The notes below the pieces were generated by a model. The model made no database searches. It saw only the letters and a program-made list of their open reading frames with translations, and was not told the origin of the DNA. Position numbers and translations under genes: made by a program. From Helicoverpa zea (Eukaryota > Arthropoda > Insecta > Lepidoptera > Noctuidae), in assembly GCF_022581195.2 (NCBI RefSeq), contig NC_061471.1, forward strand, positions 11,532,001 to 11,596,000: a stretch of DNA of 64,000 bases. Direction: 5' to 3'. Shown in pieces: positions 54,081-64,000 of this stretch (the first letter of the stretch is position 1; each line of letters opens with the position of its first letter).

Positions 54081-55284
54081 CATAAGACAGTTATGCTGGC
54101 TTTAAACGACAGCTAATTCCTTAAGCATTCATGGCCTTACTCAGATCTCATTTTAACTTAGACACTAGAAACAAACTCGCCATTAAAGCGGAGTCACATT
54201 GACCGTATCAAAGAACCACTTACCTTCAGAAAGGTTACAAAAGTTTCAAACAAAGTCATTCTACCTATTCTCTCGCCACGAAAGTTAGAAAAACAAGAAT
54301 ATTTGAATAATTCTCATGTCATTGGACTTTGTTTTAAATACATCGTGTAACAAAGTTACAAAATCTTCGTGTGACGTCAAAACACACCTATTCCATTAAA
54401 GTACCGTTGTTACCATCTATTGTTGTCCTTTCTTTCGTAACTTTAAACAGCTGATTACTTAAACAAAGGTTAACGTTGTCGGTTATGTTAAATTAGATCG
54501 GCTCCCTTTTGTGTCTTAAAATACAGTTGAATAGTATTAGTTTCTAGAATATTATGTCAGCGGTGCATGAATAATACAATATTGTGAATTTATTTTGCAG
54601 ATGGTTTTTGGTTTCAAAATCGTCTATTTTTAGGTCTGACTGAGAGTTGACTTTTGATTGCCATATAAAGGTTTATTTATTCTTAAAACCATCCATATGT
54701 GTTTGACTATGCAAAAAGTATTTTATAAGGATTTATTTTAGCGAGCATTTTAATTTATTATTAGAAACATTTGATAGTATTTAAAACTGTAAAATTCTCG
54801 TAGATAATATTATATGTACATAGGCGAGCTTTACATATTTTGGCTGGAAATAAACAATAAGAACATTATACATTTTTTATAAACGAAATATCCAATAAGT
54901 ATATTCCCCTTCCAGGAAATCCGGTGGTTATTTTTTTCAAAAAGTATTTTTATGAGAGTTCCTATTTCCAAAGATAAAACATTTCACCCCGGTTCCGCTT
55001 GTAATTGCTGGTGACGCAATTTGTCTCCCAAGATAATTTACGTTTGTTTCTGTTGAGTTGATGTGGAACTCAAAATAAACGATACTGGTGTCATGCTGAG
55101 AGCATTGCTTTTTTGCAGCCATTATTATGACAGTCAATTCAAAGAAACTTGAAGGATCGTGGAGTTCAAATGAATTGGAAACCCAACCTCCTTACATCTA
55201 AAACTTATTCACTCAATAAATCACATTTTAAAAAAGAACATACTATTCCTGAAAGAAAATTCGGTTCTAAATCTATATATATAA
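54081..55284. other. no recognisable gene
   Basis: AT-rich sequence; nothing supportable. Confidence 0.4.
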
Positions 55285-55466
55285 AAGAAAGTCGTGTTAG
55301 TTACACCACTTATAACTCAAGAACGGCTGAACCGATTTAGCTGAAAACTGGCAGGGAGGTAGTTTAGAGCCAGGAGAAGGACATAGGATAGTTTTTGTCA
55401 CCATCCGCCTACGGGAAGCAGTTACCTCGGGACGCGGGTGAAACCGCGGGCGGAAAGCTAGTTTGA
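55285..55466 (+). repeat. interspersed repeat ('gctgaacc...gggacgcgggtgaaac' family)
   Basis: A better-preserved copy than 4250-4445: ACTCAAGAACGGCTGAACCG, GGAGAAGGACATAGGATAGT and GGGACGCGGGTGAAACCGCG follow in order, ending AAAGCTAGTTTG. Confidence 0.65.
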
Positions 55467-58400
55467 AATAAAATTCCGTCACTGTCACGTTCATAATTAC
55501 TTCTGACGTCATTTGTCAGTTGACAGTAATTATATTTGTTTGGTTCCTGTAGGTGACTGAGGAGTTCGTTAGCAAGCCCACTTTGTTCCTGTACATATTT
55601 GACTTAATTAATCAACAATGAAAATTTTCGACGGCTCCAATCCATGGTAATCTCGTTTGAATAATGCTTCCGTCTTGTTTTATGATGGTTATTCATTCCT
55701 GTCCCAAGTTTGAAGACTTATTTAGTTATTTTACTTTTGTTTTATTCTTGTCTATTTTTGGGATTTGAGTTCTTTCCAAGAAGTTACGTAAGCTTGTTTG
55801 GGCAAGGGACCAAATGAATAATATCCTCTTTGGTACTATGTTGAAGAGTTAATTGAGAAGTGTCAACTAATAGTTCTCCCTTTTCTTAAAAATAAGTTTG
55901 GCTCATGGCAAAATGATATTTTAGTAACTTCTAGACTCGCAAAAATAAATTGCTAATTACGCCCCAAAGTCATTGCCACGAAAAAGTTTCCAACCGTTAT
56001 TTCCAGAAAACGCTGACACGAACCTCATAATAGAGTGAAACTCAACTTTTTTTAAAATTAGTGATGTCATAAAAAACTTTTGTTTTACCCGGGAAAATTG
56101 TCTGAGAAAGTTAGTGAGTCTGAATGACCCACTTTGGGGTAACAGTCAACGACAGTTTAAAGGGATTTGGTATGCTGAGATGCGGTGGACTGCATAACTA
56201 AGTTTGCTGCGTTTAATATTAGCAATTGTTATTGAGGATAATGGAGCTTGAAACTTTAAGTCTTTCGGTTTGTTGGCTATCGGGCGATAGTTTGATTGTT
56301 CTACAATTAGTTTAATTGTTTTGTGTTTTTAACAGTTGTTAAGACTTGTGTTTGTATTTTATGGAATTTTATTGCGCTGTTTATTTGTGCTGTTGGTATC
56401 TTTACTCCAATTATAATAGTTCTTCAATTGAATTACTACCCCTCAATAAAAATAAGACAAATTGGATAGAAAAATTAAGTTGTAAGAAACCTAACAAGAT
56501 TTTTCGGCCAATTTCTTTATGTAATGCCAAAAATGAATTTGTCTTTTTATGAAAACTTCGGTGAATAAAAATAATATCTACAGCCGGAGAAGCCAATTTC
56601 AACGAGAGAATACTTAAAAGGTTCCGAAATTGATCTTGAGTGAAATGAGAAATATTTTCATTAGGTACAGGTATGTAAGCTGTCTTTTTTTAATATCGTT
56701 ATTGTTCTTTGGTAGTAAGATTATTAGTTATTATTTTATTTCATTGGCTTGTCTCTGAAAGTATTTTTTTATGAACAAAAATGTCTACCTAAATAAAATG
56801 GATTATTATTACCTACTGCCTCATTGATCTAGTATGTAACTAGATAAAAGTTTATGGCACGAAACAGTTAAGTCACTTAGAGAGCAATTTTCCTTGCAAT
56901 TATACCAATGCATTTAGGTATAATAGACAGACATATGTCTAAAAAATATGTGAATTTCAAATCTCATAAAACTCAAAGTGTAGTTAATTCACACAATTGT
57001 TTCACTTCCACAATAAACGAAGGTTTTGTTCTCTAAGAAGATAAGAATGTTCAAAAAGTTACGAGATGAATATGAAATAAGGTTTATTTCATATTCCCGT
57101 TTACTTTAACTAAGTATGTTACGAAGTACGGTAGATATACACTTTGTATTCAATGTATTCCGAATTCTCTTTCCTAACAAAAGATGGAGTGTTATTTTGC
57201 AAATTGTTTAGGAAAGTTGTTGCAACAAAATGATTTCTTGTTTTGAATTTGAATGTCCATGCTTTACTTGTTTATTCGTCTTGGATTGACAGTATCATTG
57301 TATGTAGTAAATCACACGAAATGACTTCGAGTTTTTTTTCTTCCAAAAACTGGCAAATACAATAAATACTCAGACTTGAGACTCCTCCCTCGCCCAGACG
57401 GAATTCACTCTGTGGGTTGTTCACATTCAAGCATAGTTCACTACCGACTCGCCTACTATTGCTGATCATCATGTTTTTCGTAATTCTATCAAGCAGTTTG
57501 GTACTTTCGCTAATTCCTTTATACATATTAGTTAAAGTTGAAAGTAATTTGAATTCGAAAACCCTCAGTCGCCGCGACCGCAATTAAAACGCGGATTCAT
57601 GGCTTAATTTGAAGTTTCAATGAGAAGTTATAATGTTAACAGTAACTGCTGTCAGACTGGCTTGTAGAGACTCGGTATGATTAAATGCAGTTAGTGCAGT
57701 TACTAGTTTGCTGATGTGTGAAGTGAAATCACGTGGCTATACCTACTATTAAGTATGGAATCAAATAAAATAAAATTTTGCTATCGGATCCCGTGTTCTA
57801 AAGTCGAAAAATGTATTTTGTATATTCCACATAAAAGAACTAAAAGTTCTTCATTGTAAGTATGAAATTCCATGTTTAAAGTTGCTTATATTTTCAGGTT
57901 ATCTTACAATCTTTTGCACTTCTCAACGTAACTAAAAAGTATACTTTCTGTATTATTCATTAACACGTTCATTTTTATTTAACTGTTCTTTTTATCATTA
58001 ACTCTCTGCTTTTCTTTAAATCCTAATAAACAATGCTTATCACGCCAAACAGGACCGCGTCCTACATTCAGTTCAGCGATAACAAACGTTGTTCACTAGA
58101 CATTATTTATTTACTCTGTCTTAATATATTTGCTGAACTTAATGATAATACTGACAGATGATGTTATGACACCGTTTGTTACATTATAATCTGTTAGGTG
58201 TAAGTACATAGATTATGTTGTTACGTTTGCCTGTACCTCGTCATTATTTACTTCTCTATTAGTAATGTGACCTCCTTATTTGTACAATGTAACGTACTGA
58301 AAGGCAACTTGTGAATGGTATTTTACTGTAAAGTGCCATACTTTATCTCTAAAGAACAGTGAAGCGAATTTAACGGGAAACGTAGACTTTAATGGGACTA

Positions 58401-59612
58401 ATAGTCTGAGATAGCTAGAGACGGAATCTTTATTCTTTATGGAAATAAACAATGCACAGTGACAATGGCTGCAGTAGTTTCATTAGCAAAACCATCAAAT
58501 TCTGACCACTAGGGACACAGCACATAATGTTCCCAAATGATTCCTATACGCCAAAATGACTGAAGAAAAAACTGCCTAGAAAAGACCTAGGTACAAAATA
58601 TGATTTGATTTTAAAATAACTTCAATAAATTGTCGTCTTTTTTAACTATACGAGATTGAATTTTCCAAATCTGATAGCACTGACCAAAATATCAGTCAAA
58701 CTTCAGTTCCTATTTTGACCAACTGCACAGTTAGTTCGGATTGTCTATACAGAAGTGTACATACATACAGAAGTGACAATTGACGTCACAATGGAGGAAT
58801 GATTGAAAGGAATTGTCCCCGCAAAACTGTCACGTGAATGTGCAAATTGATTCTCAATGTTTAATAACGGGTCGCATGGAAAAATTGCTTTGTAAACTGT
58901 AAATATTATTTGTAAACGAATTAGTGTTTGTTTTAATATCCTGTTTAATCTTTTATTGGAAACTAAATATCAAAAAACTAAGAATCCGACACATTTTTGC
59001 CTTCTCTCCTCAGTTTCCAAAAGTTGTACAAAATCATGTTTTATGCGTCGCTGCGATCAACAAGACTACAACTAGCCAACCGGTAATTTGCCTCAGTGTT
59101 GGTTAAAATACACTCAGATTTATTCGTAACAATCTTACACTTTTAAAACTAAAAGACTCGAGTCCAAAAGCCTTGTCCATTAAACTAGCTTGTTCAACTA
59201 ACTAAATGGCCTTGCGGCACGCTAACCTACTCCTAAAAGTATTTACTACTAAATGGAATTCTTATATCATTGGTATTTAATGAATTGACAGTAAAAACGT
59301 GTTGGTCATGGAAATATTCAGCACTCATTCCGAGCATCGCTAATCACTTCTCGAATGACCTACATATCTATCGCGTGTAGTCTTATCGATGTGAATTACG
59401 TATTAATCTATACCGATTATCGATAGAACATTAATAACACTCGATATAAGTTAGAGACGAAATGTGGCTATCATCGACCACGCATATTATGATACAACGC
59501 CCACATCATTAGGTATTCGTCACGCATTTTTTTTGACCGTAAGGTTAGGCAGAGGTGATAAACGATATAGGCATATTTCACCTGCTATACTTCATATAGG
59601 TAATGTGAGGTC
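55467..59612. other. long gene-free stretch
   Basis: 4.1 kb with short frames only and no recognisable domain, repeat or exon chain. Confidence 0.4.
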
Positions 59613-59614
59613 AA

Positions 59615-59760
59615 CCAATCTTATCAAGGGGTATCGGGTTGCTCGAGTGACTGGGTTGAGAAGGTGTGATAGGGAGTCACTATATGTAATACCCTGGTAC
59701 TCACCTTCTTCTAGTTAGACTGGAAATCTCAACATGGTTGGGAAAAGTCTGGGCTAGATG
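59615..59760 (+). mobile_element. SINE 3'-module fragment, diverged
   Basis: CAAGGGGTATCGGGTTGCTC, GACTGGGTTGAGAAGG and GGTTGGGAAAAG match the last third of the SINE located 200-300 bp downstream. Confidence 0.6.
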
Positions 59761-59934
59761 AGATAAGATAAAACGTTATGAAAACTTCCTCCGTTTTGGA
59801 AAGTCGAAGGAAAATAGATACGAAACACTTTTGCAACCATATTACCAACTATGACTTAGTTATTTTACAATATTCTCTTCTTGGATAGTACGTACGTGTA
59901 TTACCCTTCCTATTAATAATCCTATTGCCTATTG

Positions 59935-60328
59935 TTAAAAAAGTCGTGGTGGCCTAGTGGGCAAAGAACCAACCTCTCGAGTATGAGGGCGCGGGTTCGA
60001 TTCCAAGTCAGGCAAGTACCAATGCAAGTTTTCTAAGTTTGTATGTACTTTCTAAGTATAGCTTAGACACCAAATGACTGTGTTTCGGATGGCACGTTAA
60101 ACTGTAGGTCCCGGCTGTCATTGAACATCCTTGGCAGTCGTTACGGGTAGTCAGAAGCCAGTAAGTCTGACACCAGTCTAATCAAGGGGTATCGGGTTGC
60201 CTGGGTAACTGGGTTGAGGAGGTCAGATAGGCAGTCGCTTCTTGTAAAGCACTGGTACTCAGCTGAATCCGGTTAGACTGGAAGCCGACCCCAACATAGT
60301 TGGGAAAAGGCTCGGAGGATGATGATGA
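59935..60328 (+). mobile_element. full-length tRNA-derived SINE (HaSE-like)
   Basis: The head is GTCGTGGTGGCCTAGTGGGC, with B box GGGTTCGATTCC; the body and 3' module are complete, ending GGCTCGGAGGATGATGATGA. A 9-bp duplication TGCCTATTG lies at 59926-59934 and 60329-60337. It is the best-preserved copy in the window, and both pol III promoter boxes look functional. Confidence 0.9.
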
Positions 60329-60489
60329 TGCCTATTGACGGAACAATTATTCAGAATTCGAACAATTTCTGAGAAATGTCTAATCAAACAATCCAATAAC
60401 GCTGCTATCCTAGCAATACAACCTAGGATCTATTTTAGGAAGAACGCTTTTGACTCAGGGCTATAGATATATTTAGCTATTAAGACCTG

Positions 60490-60862
60490 TATACGATCGC
60501 ATATTCACTATAAGCACTATTTCCCGGAAAAATATCCTGTAGCCTACCTTGATGAACTGTCTATCGGACACGAAATAATTTTCAAATTGGACCAGTAGTT
60601 CCTGGGATGAACGCGTTCAACCAAACTGCTTTATCATATTCATTAGTTTATTGAACATTTTATACATAGACTAGCTTCTGCCAGCGGTTTCACCCGCATC
60701 CTGTGGGAACTACTTCCCGTACCGGGATAAAAAGTAGCCTATAGCCTTCCTCGATAAATGGGCTATCTAACACTGAAAGAAATTTCAAATCGGACCAGTA
60801 GTTCCTGAGATTAGCGCGTTCAAACAAACAAACTCTTCAGCTTTATAATATGAGTATAGATG
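60490..60862 (-). repeat. interspersed repeat, two tandem copies (60490-60640 and 60673-60862)
   Basis: Both copies carry a GGACCAGTAGTTCCTG block, a GCGCGTTCAA-type end and a preceding TAGCCTAYMTT block. The second copy starts CTAGCTTCTGCCAGCGGTTT and ends near AATATGAGTATAGATG. I recognise it as a common lepidopteran repeat end; the family name is uncertain. Confidence 0.55.
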
Positions 60863-61223
60863 CTTATCCCATATCCATCTCACTACAACATAATCAAGTA
60901 GGCTTTTGTCTTCAATCGGCAATTGTTTACAATACAAAGCTTAATTCTGTAACTGTGGTGAATGGCAGAGGTATTACGTTACCCTAAATACTTCACAATT
61001 AACTTTGCTTTCTACCGTTAAATGGGATCCCACACGTGCTTGGAATTAATTACATTATTGTCTCTAAATGCGTGGGAGTCCTGCGTGTGAGTCAAGTTGA
61101 GATATGGCCTTGTTACGATGGATTTACTTGCATTTAGGTACTTATTTATGATTTCATTAATAGAAAAAATGCTATTTTCAGGGATACCTATAGAAAACTT
61201 GTGCTAAAAATAATTCTCTTTAG
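60863..61223. other. no recognisable gene
   Basis: Nothing supportable. Confidence 0.4.
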
Positions 61224-61233
61224 AGTATCACCT

Positions 61234-61448
61234 TTTTTTTAACGACATCAAAAATCATCAAATGACCCCTCCCGCTGTGGGTTAGCAGCGGTGAGGGAGT
61301 GTCAGACTCTTACTGACTAAAAACCGTCGTGTTCCGTCGTAGGCCTTTTTATTTGCTAGGGCCGCGGTATCTCTTTCGAACAACCCGCAGCCCCGGCAGG
61401 CCTTGGCCCTATTGGGCCCCGCTGGGGATTGGGCCCCGCTGAGGTTCC
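61234..61448 (-). mobile_element. 5'-truncated LINE 3' end with 10-bp TSD
   Basis: The minus strand ends GATTTTTGATGTCGTTAAAA with a poly(A) run. It is homologous to 5659-5823 and the 41261-41997 tail. AGTATCACCT flanks it at 61224-61233 and 61449-61458. Confidence 0.8.
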
Positions 61449-61481
61449 AGTATCACCTGAGATTGACAATCTCATTAGCGG

Positions 61482-61770
61482 TAGGGCTGCCATCCGTCCG
61501 GGTTTCCCCGGATTTGTCCTCGTTTGGAGGCCGTCCGGGGGCCGTCCGGGCGGGGTTTCAAGAAGTGTCCGGGGAAAACCCGGACACTTTTCATGTAAGG
61601 AAGCACCTCATTGAATTTAAGTATATGTTAATAGTAAATGTATTACAAATTAGGTATTATTTTGTTTAAAAAAAATCGTACTCGTTCGGGGAAAAAATGC
61701 GATTTACGCCAAAAGTCCGGGTTTTTTTAATGTTTGTCCGGGTTTGGCGAAATTCGAGATGGCAGCCCTA
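61482..61770. mobile_element. hAT-like MITE, 289 bp
   Basis: The ends TAGGGCTGCCATC and GATGGCAGCCCTA are exact inverse copies. Flanking octamers ATTAGCGG (61474-61481) and ATTAGCGT (61771-61778) give an 8-bp duplication with one change, the hAT standard. The interior holds several GTCCGGGTTT-type repeats in both orientations and no transposase. Confidence 0.8.
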
Positions 61771-61798
61771 ATTAGCGTGTGAGTTCACATATCTGCAT

Positions 61799-61925
61799 CA
61801 ACTGTCTATCTGACCTCCTCGACCCAGTTACCTGTGTAACCCGATAAGACTGGTTGTCCGACTTTGACTACGCGGAACGATTGACGAATGACAGACAGTC
61901 GGGATCCACAGTTTAACGTGCCAGA
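61799..61925 (-). mobile_element. SINE fragment, diverged
   Basis: Minus-strand match to the body and 3' module: CTGTCTATCTGACCTCCTCG, CCCAGTTACC and CCACAGTTTAACGTGCCA. A central part is deleted or diverged. Confidence 0.55.
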
Positions 61926-64000
61926 AAAATGGTCGATGTTAACAAAATAAAGCTACTACCAAAGTTTTTGCATTGATACATCAGTCAGGACAAGTTATAT
62001 ACATGCAGATTTATGCGTCAATACGTTTCTACGCTGGCCAATATCGTAAACATTAATACTCAATATTAGATAGCCTTGAACTACTGTCCCAAAATATTTT
62101 AGTCTGCGTTCGAAGTTGACGGAGAATGATGTGATAAATATATTTAGCAGTAACTGCATTTAGCGAGCAGTGATGCAATTTGGCCTTTGTAGCAAAAATA
62201 GTGAAGTAAATTTTTGTTTACTACAAATCTTTAATTATTGTTTAAAGTTACATGATTGTGAATGTATCGAACCGTATAGGCAAGTAAAAATAGACAACGG
62301 TAACGATGCTTGATTAATTCAAAGTCACAATTTTATCATCTGAATAAAGCCTAATTAATCGGGTATTTGGCCTTCATTAAATCGAACATTACTCTTTGTC
62401 TGAACTTCCATTCACAATGTTCCCGATAAGGTAAGACAAGTACCTCAAAAATCAGGCTATTATTTTATTAACTGCCCAATTTTGACTAAATTGGGGACTG
62501 TTAAAGAAATTAAGCTGGATATCCTAGTGGGTCAATGTCGACATTTGTGGGGCGTCATGACACCCACCGACCTTGTATGGGACGCGAGTTTCATCTCAAA
62601 ACACATTTATGTTACGCGGTGTTTAACGTGCAAACATAATTTGTATTCATGTCGTTTCGTTTCACGTAATTTCTTACTGTAATATGCGTAATCTTGAAGA
62701 AGTTCGCTTGTTTGGCCTTAGGGGTTACTTAATCGGTCATTGTTCTTTAGTCTTTATTATTGATGTTTCCTTTGTGTGCCACGTTTGTTATTTAGTAAAT
62801 ACGCTCAGTTATTACTTCTTCGTATACGTTTATTTAGATTTGTCTGACTTTATTGTGATTTTCTTCCGCTTATAATATGCCAATTGAGATGCTTCGGTTG
62901 CTAGTTCAACTTATAATTTCTATTCAGTGTCGTATTAAAGAGAATATCTTACAATAGCGAATTTGCCAACTTTTCACCTATTTACTCGTTATCCACGTAA
63001 CCACCAACTTTAAAACGATTTATTTGCAATTTCGGTTTAAACTAAATTGATATAAACGGAATCGTCTGCCACGTGACATCCTGGCTCCCGAATTCTGTCA
63101 GGAATTTCTCTATAGACATCTGCGGTAAATTACCGAAGCGCCGTAACGTAAGCTAAATATGCTCTTCACTCAGCCGTTCCCCGTTCATTACCGTGGTAAC
63201 TGCAAATTGGTTATCGCGTATACGTGAATGCTGCTTATATGTATTAATTTTACGATACAACTGATTAAATTAGTATCGGAAACACATCGTCAGCGGTTGT
63301 GGAATGTTCTTGTTGATAAGCGTGGGTTGTGTCTTTATTGAATTTTTTTTTTTTTTTTGTGGAAGTTGATCCTTTTACATCTCGCGTTTGTGGGCTCTAA
63401 CAAAAATCATTTTAATTTTTGTAGCTTCGTTTCTCTTTGTGATTGGAGTTCCAGTCCAGTATTGCGGCAACAACTATATCTCACGTTTGTTTTGTTTCAA
63501 TGAAAGGGGTATATCTGTATAACAGTACATTGTGTCGAACATTCTAGATCCTCAGTTCTAACTATCGCTACACTACAGGTCTGCTGGCAAAGCTTTTGAA
63601 ACTAATATCTATACAGTCTACAGTTTCCTTTAAACTGGTTTGACTTGTTCCTAGTCTGTGGCTTCTTGTTTTATTTATTTCCTGTTCTTTTGGATAATAA
63701 ATTTTGATAATTTTAAGATTTGCAAGACTATCTGTCTGTTGGATTGTTTAACTTTAACACTAACTACAAAGGTAAGCATTAAGCAATGGTAATTTAGTCC
63801 AGCTTCTTAAGAAAAACCTTTTATGTTTTTTTAGAAACTCCATTTTCTGACTTCATCGGTTCTTTCTTGCTCAATTCAAACATTCTTGGGTTTGAACATC
63901 TTTTACTACGTCTTATAGAACAAAGTCCTCCTCCGCGTCTATCCCGTTAGATTTAAAATATAATTATTGTATTATCATATTTTATATCATCTACCACACC
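61926..64000. other. no recognisable gene
   Basis: Short open frames on the + strand at 62482-62875 have no family resemblance. A T-run of about 17 bp lies at 63342-63358. The window ends inside this stretch. Confidence 0.4.

Noticed and set aside
59940..60010. Possible tRNA gene
   Set aside because: It is the SINE head: cloverleaf not closed, followed by the SINE body and target-site duplication.
62482..62875. Two consecutive short + strand frames
   Set aside because: Phe/Val/Tyr-rich, as expected from T-rich DNA; no domain and no splice logic.

Overview
This window is animal nuclear DNA, almost certainly from a moth and most likely a noctuoid. The support is: AT-rich sequence with very short exons and introns; tRNA-headed SINEs of the kind known from noctuids (full-length copies at 6846-7239 and 59935-60328); R1/Jockey-type LINE tails; and several MITE families I associate with Lepidoptera. 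Host assignment is by recognition only; no search was run.

Host-type genes are confined to about 17.0-20.6 kb on the + strand. A THAP zinc-finger gene (three predicted exons, 17018-18063) follows an older tandem copy of its locus (about 13.7-16.5 kb), now a pseudogene. Next is a small spliced gene for an RPP14/POP5-family subunit of RNase P/MRP (18908-19265). Its stop codon is only 128 bp from the ATG of a CHCHD4/MIA40 gene (19394-20600), the oxidoreductase that imports twin-CX9C proteins into the mitochondrial intermembrane space. MIA40 has a 769-bp intron, about 70% of it made of two SINEs.

The rest is a deep stack of mobile DNA. 1-13.5 kb: SINEs, a 5'-truncated LINE with a 16-bp target-site duplication, old MITEs, and two Tc1/mariner-type elements nested one in the other. 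22.06-24.88 kb: a 2.8-kb element with ~980-bp inverted arms and a perfect 9-bp target-site duplication (Mutator-like or foldback-like). 28.5-29.2 kb: a PIF/Harbinger-type element with TTA duplications and a MADF-domain ORF. 29465-38063 (minus strand): a nearly complete Ty3/gypsy element of the env-bearing errantivirus type, with LTRs differing by 3 substitutions and 1 indel, a tRNA-Leu primer site, gag, a TTTAAAC slippery heptamer plus stem-loop at the gag stop, a 42-bp tandem-repeat linker with a single-base deletion, protease-RT-RNase H-integrase, and an envelope frame resembling baculovirus F proteins. 39499-39869: a 157-bp-arm palindrome that I read as perfect. 40.5-45.8 kb: two TIR elements stuffed with other repeats. 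46-53 kb and most of 54-64 kb: no gene that I can support, only scattered SINE, LINE and MITE insertions; this could be intergenic DNA or a long intron.

The best candidates for something undescribed are the gag-linker-pol architecture of the errantivirus-like element, the long-arm element with a repeated 16-bp motif inside its arms, and the tight RPP14-MIA40 gene pair.
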